A DNA stretch of 64,000 nt from Rhodoblastus acidophilus (GCF_025961575.1 NZ_JAOQNX010000013.1:56096-120095), one strand, 5' to 3'; shown: positions 50,687 to 62,282, numbered from the stretch's first letter. Numbers and translations: made by a program. The notes: a model not told the origin generated them from the sequence alone.

Positions 50687-53290
50687 TCAGGACGAGGCTT
50701 CCTGCTTTTCGCGCGGCTTGCCCATCAGGATCGGCTGGAACAGCACGGCCGCGGCGAGGGTGCAGACCAGCGACAGCGCCAGCAGCTCGCCCATGCTCGA
50801 CGTGCCGGGGTGGCTGGAGAAATACAGGCTGCCGAAGGCGGTGGCCGTGGTGGCGGCGGAGAACATCACGGCGCGGGTGAGGCTGGTTTGCAGCAGGTTG
50901 GTTCCGCCCTCGCGCCAGGCCATGATGTAGTAGATCTTGAAGGCGACGCCGACGCCGAGCAGCAGCGGCAGCGCGATGATGTTGGCGAAGTTCAGCGGCA
51001 TGCCGAGCAGCACCATCACCTCCATCGTCACCACAGCGGCCAGCATCAGCGGGATCAGGGTCAGCAGCATGTCGCTGACCCGGCGCAGCATGATGATCAG
51101 CAGCAGCGCGATCGAGGCCAAGGCCCAGCCCGCCGCCTCGAAGAAGGCGCCGATGATGGTGCGGCTGGCTTCGAGGATGGACACCGGCCCTTCCGTCGCG
51201 TTCGGCTCGACCTTGAGCACGGCGCGGGCGAAGGCGCGCAGGGATTCCTCCGAGCCCGACTGGTCCTTGGGCGCGATGGAGAGGCGCTGCTGGCCGTCCG
51301 GCGTGCGCCATTCTTTGACGAGTTCGGGCGGCAGGTCGGCGAGCGTCACCTTCTGCGCGGTCAGCAGGTCGCGGAACTGTTCGAGATCGTAGACCAGCGG
51401 CCCGACCATCACCTCGTCGGCGACGAGACGTTTTTCCGCGGGCGCCTGGGCGAGCCCGGTGAGCGCCGCCGCCAGCCGCCGCGCGCCGGCGATTCCCTTC
51501 TGTTGGCCCGCGTTGAAGGAATCGTTCGCGGATTCCTCGAGCCGCTGCGCGGCCTCCTTCAGCGACTCGACGATTTCGGCGTCGGTCGGGGGCGGCTGGA
51601 TGTCGTCGGGGTTGAGCGCATCCTTGAGCGCCGCGGCGGTCTTGGCGATCAGGGCGAGTTTTTCGTCCTGCTGCGCGGGGACCATGTCCATCAGCGTGCG
51701 CACGGCGGCGACTTCGGGGACTTGCGCCAGCCGCTCGGCCTTTTTCTCGGCCTCGGCGGTGTTGGGCGCGAGCAACTGGATGTTGTCGATCTCCATGTTG
51801 CGGTCGCGCTTCAGGTCGAGATAGGTCGCCACCGATTCCGTGTTGGGGTCGCGCAGATGGATCGGGTTGAAGTCGAACCTCAGGTGGAACAGCAGCGGCA
51901 GGCCCGCGCCCACCACCAGCGCCACGCCGGCGATGATCGGCTTGCGGTTGCGCGACATGAACTCGTCCACCGGGGCCAGCGCCTTATAGCCCATCGGCTC
52001 CGGTTCGCCCGCGGGATTGAACAGCGCGATCAGCGATGGCAGCAGGGTGATGCTCACCGCGAAGGCGATGATCATGCCGAGGCCGGCGATAATGCCGAGT
52101 TCGGACACCCCCTTGAAGTCGGTGGGCGCGAAAGCGAGGAAGCCGCAGGCGGTGGCGAAGCCGGCGAGCGTCAGTGGCACGCCGAAATGATAGGCGGCGC
52201 GGGCGATGGCCTCGTGGAGATTGTCGAATTCGTGGCGCTCGGCGCGGTAGCGGACGCTGAACTGGATGCCGAAATCGACGCCGATGCCGACGAACAGCAC
52301 GAAGAAATAGACGGAGATCAGGTTGAGCGAGCCGACCAGCGCCAGGCCGGCGGCGGCGGTGATGGCGAGGCCGGCGACGATGTTGAGGACCACCGCGCCG
52401 ATCAGCCGCCAGGAGCGCAGCGCCCGCCACAGGATGAACAGCACGATGGCCGCGGTGATCGCGCCATTGCGGCCGGCGTTCTCCTTGATGGTGCCGAATT
52501 CCTCGTCCGACATGGCGACCGGCCCGGTCAGGCGCAACCGCGCCTGATAGCGCGGCAACAGTTCGGCCGCCGCGTCGCGCAAGGCCGTGCTCGCCTTGAG
52601 GCCCGCCTGGACCTCCTTGAAGTCGAGCACCGGACGCACGGCGATGACCCCGCGCAGCTCGGAGGGCGTGGCCGGCTGGCCCTGGGCCAGCACTCGCCAG
52701 GAGAACGAGGCGGGACGACCGGCGAGAATGTCCTCGACCGTCTGCGCCGAGGCGTTGAACACCGGCGACATGTCGTCGAGCGTCATTTTTTTCGAGTTCA
52801 CGCCGATCAGGCCGTCCTCCAGCGCGGAAACCATGCCGCGCAGGCTGGGGTCGGAGGCGAGGTCCTGAATGAGCGGCGCGCCCTGCGCCAGCCCCTTGGT
52901 GGTGCGCTCGAGATCGGGCAGGGGCATGAACAGCAGCCCCGCGCGCGAGAAGAACGGCAGGCCCGCAATATTGGTGACGCTAATGAAATGGGTATTGTCC
53001 GCCGCGAGCTTGGTCGTCAGCGCGGCGGTCGCCTGCGCCGCCAGTTCCGGGGTCGGCGCGTCCACCACCGCATAGAGTGTGTCGAAATGGTGGAACGCCT
53101 TTTCAAAGGCCTGCTCCGATTTCCGCCAGCCCAGATCGGGCGACAGCAGGGCGTTGATGTCGGAATTGATCTTCATATGCGCGGCGGCATAGAGGCCGCA
53201 CAGTACAGTGACCAACAGGAAGGCCGCGACGACGGCGCGCGCATGGCGCACACAGAACTTGACCAGGCGAACGATAGCGGATGTCAGCAT
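50687..53290 (-). CDS. hpnN: Hopanoid transporter HpnN (RND superfamily)
   Basis: An inner-membrane RND transporter that moves hopanoids toward the outer membrane; in Rhodopseudomonas palustris it is needed for outer-membrane hopanoid localisation. The protein has 867 residues with 11-12 membrane helices and two large periplasmic loops (about 40-275 and 460-700). The transmembrane G-I-G-V-D-F-G-I-Q-F-S-V-R-Y segment near 335 is typical. The ATG is at 53288-53290. It is the last of ispH-hpnH-hpnN on the minus strand, 92 bp after hpnH. Confidence 0.93.
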   Translation of the reverse strand: MLTSAIVRLVKFCVRHARAVVAAFLLVTVLCGLYAAAHMKINSDINALLSPDLGWRKSEQAFEKAFHHFDTLYAVVDAPTPELAAQATAALTTKLAADNTHFISVTNIAGLPFFSRAGLLFMPLPDLERTTKGLAQGAPLIQDLASDPSLRGMVSALEDGLIGVNSKKMTLDDMSPVFNASAQTVEDILAGRPASFSWRVLAQGQPATPSELRGVIAVRPVLDFKEVQAGLKASTALRDAAAELLPRYQARLRLTGPVAMSDEEFGTIKENAGRNGAITAAIVLFILWRALRSWRLIGAVVLNIVAGLAITAAAGLALVGSLNLISVYFFVLFVGIGVDFGIQFSVRYRAERHEFDNLHEAIARAAYHFGVPLTLAGFATACGFLAFAPTDFKGVSELGIIAGLGMIIAFAVSITLLPSLIALFNPAGEPEPMGYKALAPVDEFMSRNRKPIIAGVALVVGAGLPLLFHLRFDFNPIHLRDPNTESVATYLDLKRDRNMEIDNIQLLAPNTAEAEKKAERLAQVPEVAAVRTLMDMVPAQQDEKLALIAKTAAALKDALNPDDIQPPPTDAEIVESLKEAAQRLEESANDSFNAGQQKGIAGARRLAAALTGLAQAPAEKRLVADEVMVGPLVYDLEQFRDLLTAQKVTLADLPPELVKEWRTPDGQQRLSIAPKDQSGSEESLRAFARAVLKVEPNATEGPVSILEASRTIIGAFFEAAGWALASIALLLIIMLRRVSDMLLTLIPLMLAAVVTMEVMVLLGMPLNFANIIALPLLLGVGVAFKIYYIMAWREGGTNLLQTSLTRAVMFSAATTATAFGSLYFSSHPGTSSMGELLALSLVCTLAAAVLFQPILMGKPREKQEASS

Positions 53291-53382
53291 TTGCGCTCAA
53301 AAACCTCAAAATCTCGCTATCGTCGGCGAGCAACGTATTTTCGCCGACCCTTGTAACGCCCGTCGCCGAGAAAGAGAACCCT

Positions 53383-54450
53383 TCATTCGGCGGGGTTTGG
53401 CGCGCCGCGCGGGCGGATCGCCAGTTCCGGCGCCATGGGGCCCTCGGTGCGCGGCCCGCGCCAGGTGCGCCACAGGTTTGACAGGGGATGGCGGATCGCG
53501 GCGTCGACGGCGGTCGGCTCATAGCCGCAATGGGCCATGCAATTGGCGCATTTCTCGTGCTTTCCGGTCCCGTAGCGCTCCCAGTCCGTCGTTTCCATCA
53601 GGTCTGCGTAGGTTTTGGCGTGGCCCTCGTCGAGCAGGTAGCAGGGCTTTTGCCAGCCGAACACGTTGCGCGTCGGCATGCCCCAGGGGGTGCAGGCATA
53701 TTGCCGGTTGCCGGCGAGGAAATCGAGATAGAGGCCGGTGTGCAGCAGCGGCCAGTTCTTGCCTTTCCCGAGCTCGAATATGCGGCGGAACAGGGTTTTT
53801 GTGCGCCGGCGCGACAAAAAATGCTCCTGGTCGGGCGCGCGCTCATAGGCGTAGCCCGGCGAAATGGAGACGCCGACATCGAGCGATTTGGCGAAATCCA
53901 GGAAGGCGGCGACGCGTTCGGCCGCCATGCCCTCGAAAATGGTGGCGTTGACGTTGACGTTGAAGCCGCGCGCGCGCGCTTCGCGGATCGCCTCGACCGC
54001 GATGTCGAAGGCGCCGGACAGCTCCACCGCCTTGTCGTGGGCCTCCTTCAGGCCGTCGAGATGGACCGACCAGGTGAAATAGGGGGAGGGGGCGAAGAGG
54101 TGCAGCTTTTTCTTCAACAGCAGGGCGTTGGTGCAGAAATTGACGAATTTCTTTCGGGCGATGATCCCGCGCACGATTTTATCAATGTCCCTGTGGATCA
54201 GCGGCTCGCCGCCGACCACGGCGACAATGGGCGCCCCGCATTCGTCCACGGCGGCGAGGCAGTCCTCGACCGACAGGCGCTGGTCGAGCACGGAATCGGG
54301 ATGCGCAATTTTGCCGCAGCCGCCACAGGCGAGATTGCAGCGAAACAGCGGTTCGAGCATCAGCACGAGCGGGTAGCGCTTGCGCCGTAACAGTTTCTGC
54401 TTGAGCAGGTAGCGTGCGATCGTCAGTTCGCGACGAAAGTCTCTTGCCAT
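53383..54450 (-). CDS. hpnH: Adenosyl-hopene transferase HpnH (radical SAM)
   Basis: Radical SAM enzyme that joins the adenosyl group to hopene (diploptene) in the first step of C35 hopanoid side-chain synthesis. The protein has 355 residues. The cluster motif is C-N-L-A-C-G-G-C near residues 38-45, in E-P-L-F-R-C. The C-terminal C-A-N-C-M-A-H-C-G-Y-E-P is family-typical. The ATG at 54448-54450 has GGAGGG upstream. It lies between ispH and hpnN, so isoprenoid supply, hopanoid extension and export genes are adjacent. No squalene-hopene cyclase is in this window. Confidence 0.95.
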   Translation of the reverse strand: MARDFRRELTIARYLLKQKLLRRKRYPLVLMLEPLFRCNLACGGCGKIAHPDSVLDQRLSVEDCLAAVDECGAPIVAVVGGEPLIHRDIDKIVRGIIARKKFVNFCTNALLLKKKLHLFAPSPYFTWSVHLDGLKEAHDKAVELSGAFDIAVEAIREARARGFNVNVNATIFEGMAAERVAAFLDFAKSLDVGVSISPGYAYERAPDQEHFLSRRRTKTLFRRIFELGKGKNWPLLHTGLYLDFLAGNRQYACTPWGMPTRNVFGWQKPCYLLDEGHAKTYADLMETTDWERYGTGKHEKCANCMAHCGYEPTAVDAAIRHPLSNLWRTWRGPRTEGPMAPELAIRPRGAPNPAE

Positions 54451-54496
54451 GATCCCTCCATGGACGGGGAGGCGGCGCGAAGCCGCGTTTTGCGCG

Positions 54497-55522
54497 TCAG
54501 CGCAGCTCGGTGGGAAGTCGAAACGCGATGCTCTCTTCGGGCGCCCCGACGCTGGAAATCGTGACCGGACCCATCTGCGCCAGCCGCGCGACCACGCCCA
54601 GCACCAGCTCTTCGGGGGCCGAGGCGCCGGCGGTCACGCCCACGGCGCGCGCGCCGACAAACCATTCCGGCCGCAAGGCCTCGGCCTCGGCGACGAGATG
54701 GCTCCGCACGCCCATTTCAACGCCGATCTCGCGCAGACGGTTGGAATTGGAGCTGTTGGCGGCGCCGACCACCAGCAGCACATCGACGCGCGTGCACAGG
54801 TCCCGCGCCGCCGATTGGCGGTTTTGCGTGGCGTAGCAGATGTCGCGGGTATCAGGGCCGACGAGGTTGCTGAAGCGCCGGCGCAGCGCCTCGATGATCT
54901 CCCGCGTGTCGTCAACGCTCAGCGTGGTCTGGGTGACATAGGCCACCGGAGCGTCCCCGGGGATTTTCAGCGCGGCGACGTCCCGCGCGCTTTGCACGAG
55001 GGCGATGCGGCCGGGGATCTGGCCGAGCGCGCCGACCACTTCGGGGTGTCCGGCATGGCCGATGAAGATCAGGCGGCGCCCCTGCGCCACATAACGCCGG
55101 CCCTGGTTGTGCACCTTTGTCACCAACGGGCAGGTGGCGTCGAGCGCGGTAAGCGGCCGGCGCGCCGCCGCCTGTTCCACGCTTTTGGGCACGCCATGGG
55201 CGCTGAAGATGACCACCGCATGGTCGGGAACCTCGTCGAGATCCTCGACGAAATGCGCGCCCTTGGCCTTGAGCGCCTCGACCACGCGCTTGTTGTGGAC
55301 GATCTCGTGGCGGACATAGACCGGCGCCTCGAATTTTTGCAGCGCGCGCTCGACGATATCTATGGCGCGCACCACGCCGGCGCAAAAGCCGCGCGGCTGG
55401 GCGAGCAGCACCCGCAGCGGCGTGTCGGTTTTCGGCGTGACGCGCGGGCTGCGCGGCCGAGCGCGGGTCCGAATGGGCGCAGGATGGCCGCGCGCATCAT
55501 CAATCCAGAGATTTTTGCTCAT
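54497..55522 (-). CDS. ispH: 4-hydroxy-3-methylbut-2-enyl diphosphate reductase IspH
   Basis: Last enzyme of the MEP pathway, making IPP and DMAPP with a [4Fe-4S] cluster. The protein has 341 residues, with an N-terminal extension of about 35 over the family core. Cluster cysteines are in R-G-F-C47-A-G-V, in D-A-T-C-P-L near residue 130 and in I-C-Y-A-T-Q near 226. Substrate contacts include H-N-K-R-V-V, A-H-G-V-P and S-S-N-S-N-R. The ATG at 55520-55522 has GAGGAAG upstream. hpnH follows 46 bp later, so IspH feeds hopanoid synthesis in the same operon. Confidence 0.96.
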   Translation of the reverse strand: MSKNLWIDDARGHPAPIRTRARPRSPRVTPKTDTPLRVLLAQPRGFCAGVVRAIDIVERALQKFEAPVYVRHEIVHNKRVVEALKAKGAHFVEDLDEVPDHAVVIFSAHGVPKSVEQAAARRPLTALDATCPLVTKVHNQGRRYVAQGRRLIFIGHAGHPEVVGALGQIPGRIALVQSARDVAALKIPGDAPVAYVTQTTLSVDDTREIIEALRRRFSNLVGPDTRDICYATQNRQSAARDLCTRVDVLLVVGAANSSNSNRLREIGVEMGVRSHLVAEAEALRPEWFVGARAVGVTAGASAPEELVLGVVARLAQMGPVTISSVGAPEESIAFRLPTELR

Positions 55523-55550
55523 TCTTCCTCGTGAATGCGGCGGTCCCGGT

Positions 55551-56021
55551 TCACCTGGACAGGCTGACGTCGACGCGGGAGACGTCGCCGCCGCTCGGGG
55601 CGAGGCTCATCGACAGGCCGCGCCCGGTGGCGCGCAGGGACACAGAGGCGGTGAAGCCGCCGCCGTTCACCGCGCCGCTGAACCGGCCCTCGCCGACGCG
55701 GCCCGCGATCGAGCCGGAGACGCCGCGCGTCGATTCCGACCATTGGCCGCTCGCCTCTGCGCCCTGAGCGACGACATTGGCGACAATGTTGAAGCGGTAG
55801 CTGTCGCTGGCGCAGACGATGTTTTGCGACAGCGCATGGCCGCCTTCGCCGACGCCGCCCCGCGCGCGGCAGGACAGCCGTTCGCGATGCCCGTCCGAGC
55901 CGATCACCGCGCCGCCGCCATGAAAATTGCCGGCGAAGGCGGCCAGCGGACCGGCCGCGAAGGCTGGCGTGGCGCACATGGCGGCGAGCAGCGCCGCCGC
56001 AAATTTCCTGCACGAGATCAT
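55551..56021 (-). CDS. Small secreted protein of unknown function, first of the ispH transcript
   Basis: A protein of 156 residues with a Sec signal peptide (residues 1-22, A-F-A-A) and a glycine-rich beta-type mature part. [17 protein letters not shown] and [13 protein letters not shown] form a pattern I associate with a conserved but unnamed alphaproteobacterial family. Two cysteines may pair. The ATG at 56019-56021 has AAAGGAG upstream. It is 28 bp upstream of ispH on the same strand and probably co-transcribed, but no biochemical link is evident. Confidence 0.65.
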   Translation of the reverse strand: MISCRKFAAALLAAMCATPAFAAGPLAAFAGNFHGGGAVIGSDGHRERLSCRARGGVGEGGHALSQNIVCASDSYRFNIVANVVAQGAEASGQWSESTRGVSGSIAGRVGEGRFSGAVNGGGFTASVSLRATGRGLSMSLAPSGGDVSRVDVSLSR

Positions 56022-56266
56022 GAGGCGCTCCTTTCAAAAAAGACGGGACGCCGGTCGAGCCGCGGCGGTGCGGCGACCCTGGGGCGCGGATTCAAGGGGT
56101 TGGGGGTGTTCTCGCCATCGGATCGGATGAGCCAGCGACAGCGGCGCGGTTGCCCGCTGCGCGCGGTCGTCGCGGATTTTCGGTCTTTCAAGTCCATCGT
56201 TCCGTCCCAAGGGGCGGGCGGAAAACGCCCGAACTCGGCTTTTGATCCCCGGGCGCTGTCGAATAA

Positions 56267-58066
<1,800 letters not shown>

Positions 58067-58103
58067 TGCGCGGCGCGGGAACGGGTTCCCGCTTGCGCAT
58101 GAA

Positions 58104-59324
58104 TCAGTGCGGGCGCTGCGCCTCGGGTTCTGTTTCCCGCAAGGCCAGCGCGACGGCGGCGAGGCCGAGAATGGCGATGACGGTCAACGTGCTGAAGGCG
58201 GCGTGGGCGGAAAAATGGTCGCTGAGCCAGCCCGCCATGATTGTGCTCAGCGCGCCGCCGATCCCCGCCGCGCTGCCGGCCAGAGCCTGGGCGAGATTGA
58301 AATGGCCGCTGTCCCTGGTGAGGTCGACGATGATCAGCGGCACGATGACCCCAAGCACCGCGGCCGAAATGCCGTCGAGCGCCTGGATCGCCGCGAGCGC
58401 GACGGGATCGGTGATCGAGGAGAACAGCAGGCCGCGCGCCGCCAGCGCGGCAAAGCCCAGGAGCAGCAGCCGCCGGCGGCCCCAGATGCGCGCGCCGCGC
58501 CCGACGAACGGGGCGAGGGCCGCCGCCAGAAATTGCGGCGCGAGCAGCGCCGCCGCCACCATCAGCGTCGCCTCCTGGCTGGAGCGCTGGGTGACGAGGC
58601 TCGCGGCGAGCGGCAGCATCGAGGCGTTGGCGAGGTGAAACAGCACAAGGCACAGACAGAGGGCGACGAGATCGCGTTTTTGGGCGAGATCGCGCAGAGC
58701 GCGCAAAAAGGCGCGGGAATCGATCGGGGCGCCGCGCGCTGCGTCGGAGGCGGGGCCGAGTTCGCCCGGCCTGATGCGCCACAAAGCGATCAGCGCGGGA
58801 AGCACCAGCGCCGCCGCAACGAAAAACACCGCGCGGCTCGACGCTTGATAGCCGACAAACCCCATCAGCGCGGCGGTGACGCCCGATCCGGCGGAGGCGA
58901 AGGCGGCGTTGCGGGCGAGCCGCGCGTCGGCCCTGTCGGCGCCGTCGAGGCCGAGCGCCAGCGAGATCAGCGCGAGGCTGAGCACGCAGCTGGCGGCGCC
59001 ATGGGCGAAGCGCGCGGCGAGCGCCACGCCGAAGATGGGAAAGGCGGCGAAGACCAGCGCGCTCGCGCCGATGGTGACGAGACAGACCCCGGCGACGAGG
59101 CGCGTCGAGCGCACGGAATCGACCAGCACGCCGGCGGGAATCTGGCCGAACAGGCCGACCAAAGTTCCCATGGAGAGCAGCAGGCCGATGTCGACCTGGG
59201 TCCATTTTTGCGAGGTGAGGAAGACGGCGACGAACGGCCCGAATCCGGTCTGGATGTCGGCGACGAAGAAGATCAGCCAGTCGAGCCCGCGTTCGGCGCT
59301 GCGATGCGCCTGTCCTGGCCTCAA
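58104..59324 (-). CDS. Major facilitator superfamily transporter
   Basis: A 406-residue inner-membrane carrier with 12 predicted helices. The N-terminal half has W-L-I-F-F-V-A-D-I-Q-T-G-F-G-P near residues 15-29 and G-Q-I-P-A-G-V-L-V-D-S-V-R near 56-68 (the loop 2-3 G-x-x-x-D-R-like motif). Its substrate cannot be told from sequence. The TTG start at 59322-59324 overlaps the TGA of the PRC-barrel gene (TTGA), so translation is coupled. Alternative starts are not obvious. Confidence 0.83.
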   Translation of the reverse strand: MRPGQAHRSAERGLDWLIFFVADIQTGFGPFVAVFLTSQKWTQVDIGLLLSMGTLVGLFGQIPAGVLVDSVRSTRLVAGVCLVTIGASALVFAAFPIFGVALAARFAHGAASCVLSLALISLALGLDGADRADARLARNAAFASAGSGVTAALMGFVGYQASSRAVFFVAAALVLPALIALWRIRPGELGPASDAARGAPIDSRAFLRALRDLAQKRDLVALCLCLVLFHLANASMLPLAASLVTQRSSQEATLMVAAALLAPQFLAAALAPFVGRGARIWGRRRLLLLGFAALAARGLLFSSITDPVALAAIQALDGISAAVLGVIVPLIIVDLTRDSGHFNLAQALAGSAAGIGGALSTIMAGWLSDHFSAHAAFSTLTVIAILGLAAVALALRETEPEAQRPH

Positions 59325-59797
59325 GGTTTGGGCGCGGCCGGCGCGGCTTCGGCCGGCTGGGCCGGGGCGCCGATCACCACGATGGGCTCGCCTTCCTTGT
59401 AGATCGGCGCGGTCCGCAATTTGTCGCGCGGCAATTCGGCGATCAGCCGGTCCATGCCGCCGTTTTCGGGAAAATGCAGGGCGCGCCAGTCCACCGCGAT
59501 TTTCCGCGTGCCCACCCCCAAAAAGCCGCCGAAATCGACGACGGCGGCGCGCAAGACCCCGTTTCGGTCGGTGATGACGTCGACGACGCGGCCGAGGTCT
59601 TCGGCTTTGAGGCTCTGCACGGGTTTGCCGAGAAGCGCGGCCGCCGCCGTTCCGTCGATGACGGTCGCGGGTGTTTCAAGCGCGGGCGTGTCCGGCTTTT
59701 GCGGGGCGGGCTCGGGCGGATTGTCCTGCGCGCGCAATGGTGCGGAGGCGAGGACCATGAGCGCGCAAGCGAGGTGTAGAGCTGGTTTTTGGCGCAA
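59321..59797 (-). CDS. Secreted PRC-barrel domain protein
   Basis: A protein of 158 residues with a signal peptide (M-R-Q-K-P-A-L-H-L-A...L-R-A-Q), a proline-rich linker and a PRC-barrel domain at about 50-130 (L-G-R-V-V-D-V-I-T-D-R-N-G-V-L-R-A-A-V-V-D-F-G). PRC barrels bind RNA or proteins, but in secreted contexts their role is not known. The start is a TTG at 59795-59797 with AGGATG upstream. It is followed by the MFS gene with a 4-bp overlap. Confidence 0.78.
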   Translation of the reverse strand: MRQKPALHLACALMVLASAPLRAQDNPPEPAPQKPDTPALETPATVIDGTAAAALLGKPVQSLKAEDLGRVVDVITDRNGVLRAAVVDFGGFLGVGTRKIAVDWRALHFPENGGMDRLIAELPRDKLRTAPIYKEGEPIVVIGAPAQPAEAAPAAPKP

Positions 59798-59900
59798 GGA
59801 ACATCCTTTGCGCCGACAACGTCACGCAGTTCCGGGCGTTCCGCTGATCCAGGAACGATTCGCGTGGCGTCGGGTTGGAGAGCGATCCTGGGAGGCGGCG

Positions 59901-60140
59901 ATGAGACTTGTGCTGTGCATGCTCGGTGTGCTTGCGCTGGTGTCGCCTGCGGTCGCGCAGGGCGAGGAGCCCGCCAAACCTCCGCTGAGCGAACGTCTTG
60001 ACCAGTCCAATGGCGTGATCAAGCCGAAGCAGAACCTGGACCCGGAGATACGGCGCCCGCCGCCGCCGGTTGACGCGCCCATGCCGGTGATCCCGCCGCC
60101 GGGCGCGCCGGGCGGCGATCCGAATGTGAAGCCGAAATAG
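59901..60140 (+). CDS. Small secreted proline-rich protein
   Basis: A protein of 79 residues with a signal peptide (residues about 1-19, M-R-L-V-L-C-M-L-G...A-V-A-Q) and a charged, proline-rich mature part (R-R-P-P-P-P-V-D-A-P and P-P-P-G-A-P-G-G-D-P). The ATG has GGGAGG upstream. No family is recognised. It lies 9 bp upstream of the PfpI gene and is probably co-transcribed with it. Confidence 0.65.
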   Translation: MRLVLCMLGVLALVSPAVAQGEEPAKPPLSERLDQSNGVIKPKQNLDPEIRRPPPPVDAPMPVIPPPGAPGGDPNVKPK

Positions 60141-60149
60141 GAGAGAGAA

Positions 60150-60722
60150 ATGGGACGATTGGATGGCCAGAAAATCGCCGTGCTCGCGACTGACGGTTTT
60201 GAGGAGGTCGAGCTGACCAACCCTGTCGACGCTTTGCGCCAGGAGGGCGCGCAAGTGGAGGTGGTTTCGACGAAGGGCGGAAAAATCCAGGGTTATCGAC
60301 ACCATGACAAAGGCGGCGAAGTCGAGGTGGACGCCACGCTCGATGCGGTCGATGCGGGCGATTACGACGGCCTTGTGCTGCCGGGCGGGGTGATCAATCC
60401 TGATGCTTTGCGGCTCGCGCCCAAGGCGATCAATTTCGTCAAAAACTTTGTCGATGGGCAGCGCCCGATCGCCGCGATCTGCCATGGGCCCTGGACGCTC
60501 ATCGACGCCGGCGGCGTGCGCGGCAAGCGCATGACCTCTTGGCCGTCGCTGAAGACCGATCTGGCCAACGCCGGCGCCAATTGGGTCGACGAGCAGGTGG
60601 TGGTGGACGGCAATCTCGTCACCTCGCGCCGCCCCGACGATCTGCAAGCGTTCGATACGCAGATGGTTGAGCTGTTCGCGCAAAAAGTGACGGCGCGTCC
60701 GGATCCCGCCACTGTGAAATGA
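60150..60722 (+). CDS. DJ-1/PfpI-family protein (type 1 glutamine amidotransferase-like)
   Basis: A protein of 190 residues, the normal length for the PfpI/YhbO group, which is linked to stress protection and deglycation. The nucleophile Cys sits in A-A-I-C-H-G-P near residues 108-114, with the elbow typical of the family. N-terminal I-A-V-L-A-T-D-G-F-E-E-V-E and Y-D-G-L-V-L-P-G-G near 71-79 complete the signature. It follows a small secreted-protein gene and precedes the photolyase by 36 bp, so all three may be one transcript. Confidence 0.92.
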   Translation: MGRLDGQKIAVLATDGFEEVELTNPVDALRQEGAQVEVVSTKGGKIQGYRHHDKGGEVEVDATLDAVDAGDYDGLVLPGGVINPDALRLAPKAINFVKNFVDGQRPIAAICHGPWTLIDAGGVRGKRMTSWPSLKTDLANAGANWVDEQVVVDGNLVTSRRPDDLQAFDTQMVELFAQKVTARPDPATVK

Positions 60723-60758
60723 GCTTGACCCGGATCGGGCGGGGACGAAAGCTGGCGC

Positions 60759-62282
60759 ATGGTTCGCAATCTTGTCCTCGTCCTCGGCGATCAGCTCGAC
60801 GCCGAATCCGCCGCCTTTGACGGTTTTGACGCCGCCCACGACGCCACGCTGCAAATCGAGGCGCGCGAGGAAGCGCGCTATGTCCCGCAACACAAGATGC
60901 GGCTCGTGCTGTTCTTCTGCGCCATGCGTCATTTCCGCGAGCTTTTGCGCGCAAAAGGTTTTTCGACCCATTACAGCCGGCTCGACGATCCCGAAAATCT
61001 CGGGACCTTTGCGGATGAAGCGCGGCGCTGGTTCGGAAAACTGAAGCCGGAAAGAATCGTTGTGCTCGCGCCCGGCGATTTTCGTTTGCAGGCGGCGCTT
61101 TCGGCTTTGCAATTGCCGATCGAGATGCGCGCCGATCGTCACTTTCTCTGCTCGCGCGTCGATTTTGCCGCCTTTGCCGACGAACACCCGAATATGGTGC
61201 TCGAAACCTTTTATCGGCGCATGCGCAGCACAACCGGGGCGCTGATGGACGGCGACGCTCCGCGCGGCGGCGCCTGGAATTTTGACAAGGACAACCGAAA
61301 GCCTTTTCCGCGCACAGGCGGGCCGCACATTCCCAAGCCGCTGGCCTTTTCGCCCGATGAGACGACCCGCGCCGTGATGCGGCTGGTCGAAAAGCAGTTT
61401 CCAGATGCGCCGGGGCGACTGGACAATTTCAACCTTCCGGTCACGCGCGAGAACGCCTTGGAGGCGCTCGCAGATTTTCGCAGCCATCGCCTGCAAAATT
61501 TTGGTCCGTATCAGGACGCCATGGTCGGCGGCGCGCCCTTCATGTTCCATTCGCTGCTGTCGGCGCCGCTCAACCTGCATCTGCTGAACCCGCGCGAGGT
61601 TTTGGATGCGGCGCTCAACAGCGACGCGCCGCTCGCCTCATTGGAAGGGTTTGTCCGGCAGATCATCGGCTGGCGCGAGTTTGTGAATGGGCTGTATTGG
61701 CGGCTGATGCCGGACTATGCCGAACGCAACGCGCTCGACGCCCAATTGCCGATGCCGCGGTTTTATTGGACCGGCGAGACCGACATGCGCTGTTTGGCGG
61801 AGGCGATCGCCCACACCATTGACCACGCCTACGCCCATCATATCGAGCGTCTCATGGTGCTGGGCCAGTTTGCATTGCTGTTGGGCGTCAAACCCTATGA
61901 CGTGCATCGCTGGCATCTGTCCATGTTCCGCGACGCCATCGATTGGGTGTCGCTGCCGAACACGCTGGGGATGAGCCAGCATGCTGACGGCGGGGTGATC
62001 GGCACAAAGCCTTATGTCGCCAGCGGCAATTATATCAGCCGGATGAGCGACCATTGCCGAAAATGCCGGTACGATCCGCATAAGGCCGATGGCGACGACG
62101 CCTGCCCGTTCACAACCCTCTATTACGATTTCCTCGCCCGGCATCAGCCGCGGTTCGCACGCAATGGCCGGATGAAGCAGCAATATCTCAATTTCGCGCG
62201 CAAGGATTCGGGAGAGGTGTTGGCGATCCGGCGCAGGGCGGAGAGGCTGAAGGCGGAGCTGACCGCCCAAACCTTTCTTTAG
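60759..62282 (+). CDS. FeS-containing (6-4)/cryptochrome-like photolyase (PhrB type)
   Basis: A light-driven DNA photolyase of the FeS-BCP group, 507 residues. The N-terminal antenna-binding alpha/beta domain (about 1-130) and the helical FAD-binding domain (about 230-480) are both present. Four cysteines at 345, 433, 436 and 449 have the same spacing (88, 3 and 13) as the cluster ligands of Agrobacterium PhrB (350, 438, 441 and 454). Such enzymes repair (6-4) lesions and use ribolumazine or related chromophores. The TAG stop is supplied by a palindromic repeat. Confidence 0.93.
   Translation: MVRNLVLVLGDQLDAESAAFDGFDAAHDATLQIEAREEARYVPQHKMRLVLFFCAMRHFRELLRAKGFSTHYSRLDDPENLGTFADEARRWFGKLKPERIVVLAPGDFRLQAALSALQLPIEMRADRHFLCSRVDFAAFADEHPNMVLETFYRRMRSTTGALMDGDAPRGGAWNFDKDNRKPFPRTGGPHIPKPLAFSPDETTRAVMRLVEKQFPDAPGRLDNFNLPVTRENALEALADFRSHRLQNFGPYQDAMVGGAPFMFHSLLSAPLNLHLLNPREVLDAALNSDAPLASLEGFVRQIIGWREFVNGLYWRLMPDYAERNALDAQLPMPRFYWTGETDMRCLAEAIAHTIDHAYAHHIERLMVLGQFALLLGVKPYDVHRWHLSMFRDAIDWVSLPNTLGMSQHADGGVIGTKPYVASGNYISRMSDHCRKCRYDPHKADGDDACPFTTLYYDFLARHQPRFARNGRMKQQYLNFARKDSGEVLAIRRRAERLKAELTAQTFL

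Noticed and set aside
50810..53356. Open frame of about 848 codons antisense to hpnN
   Set aside because: Same cause: codon bias in a GC-rich gene. The translation is low-complexity, rich in R, G and H, with no motif.
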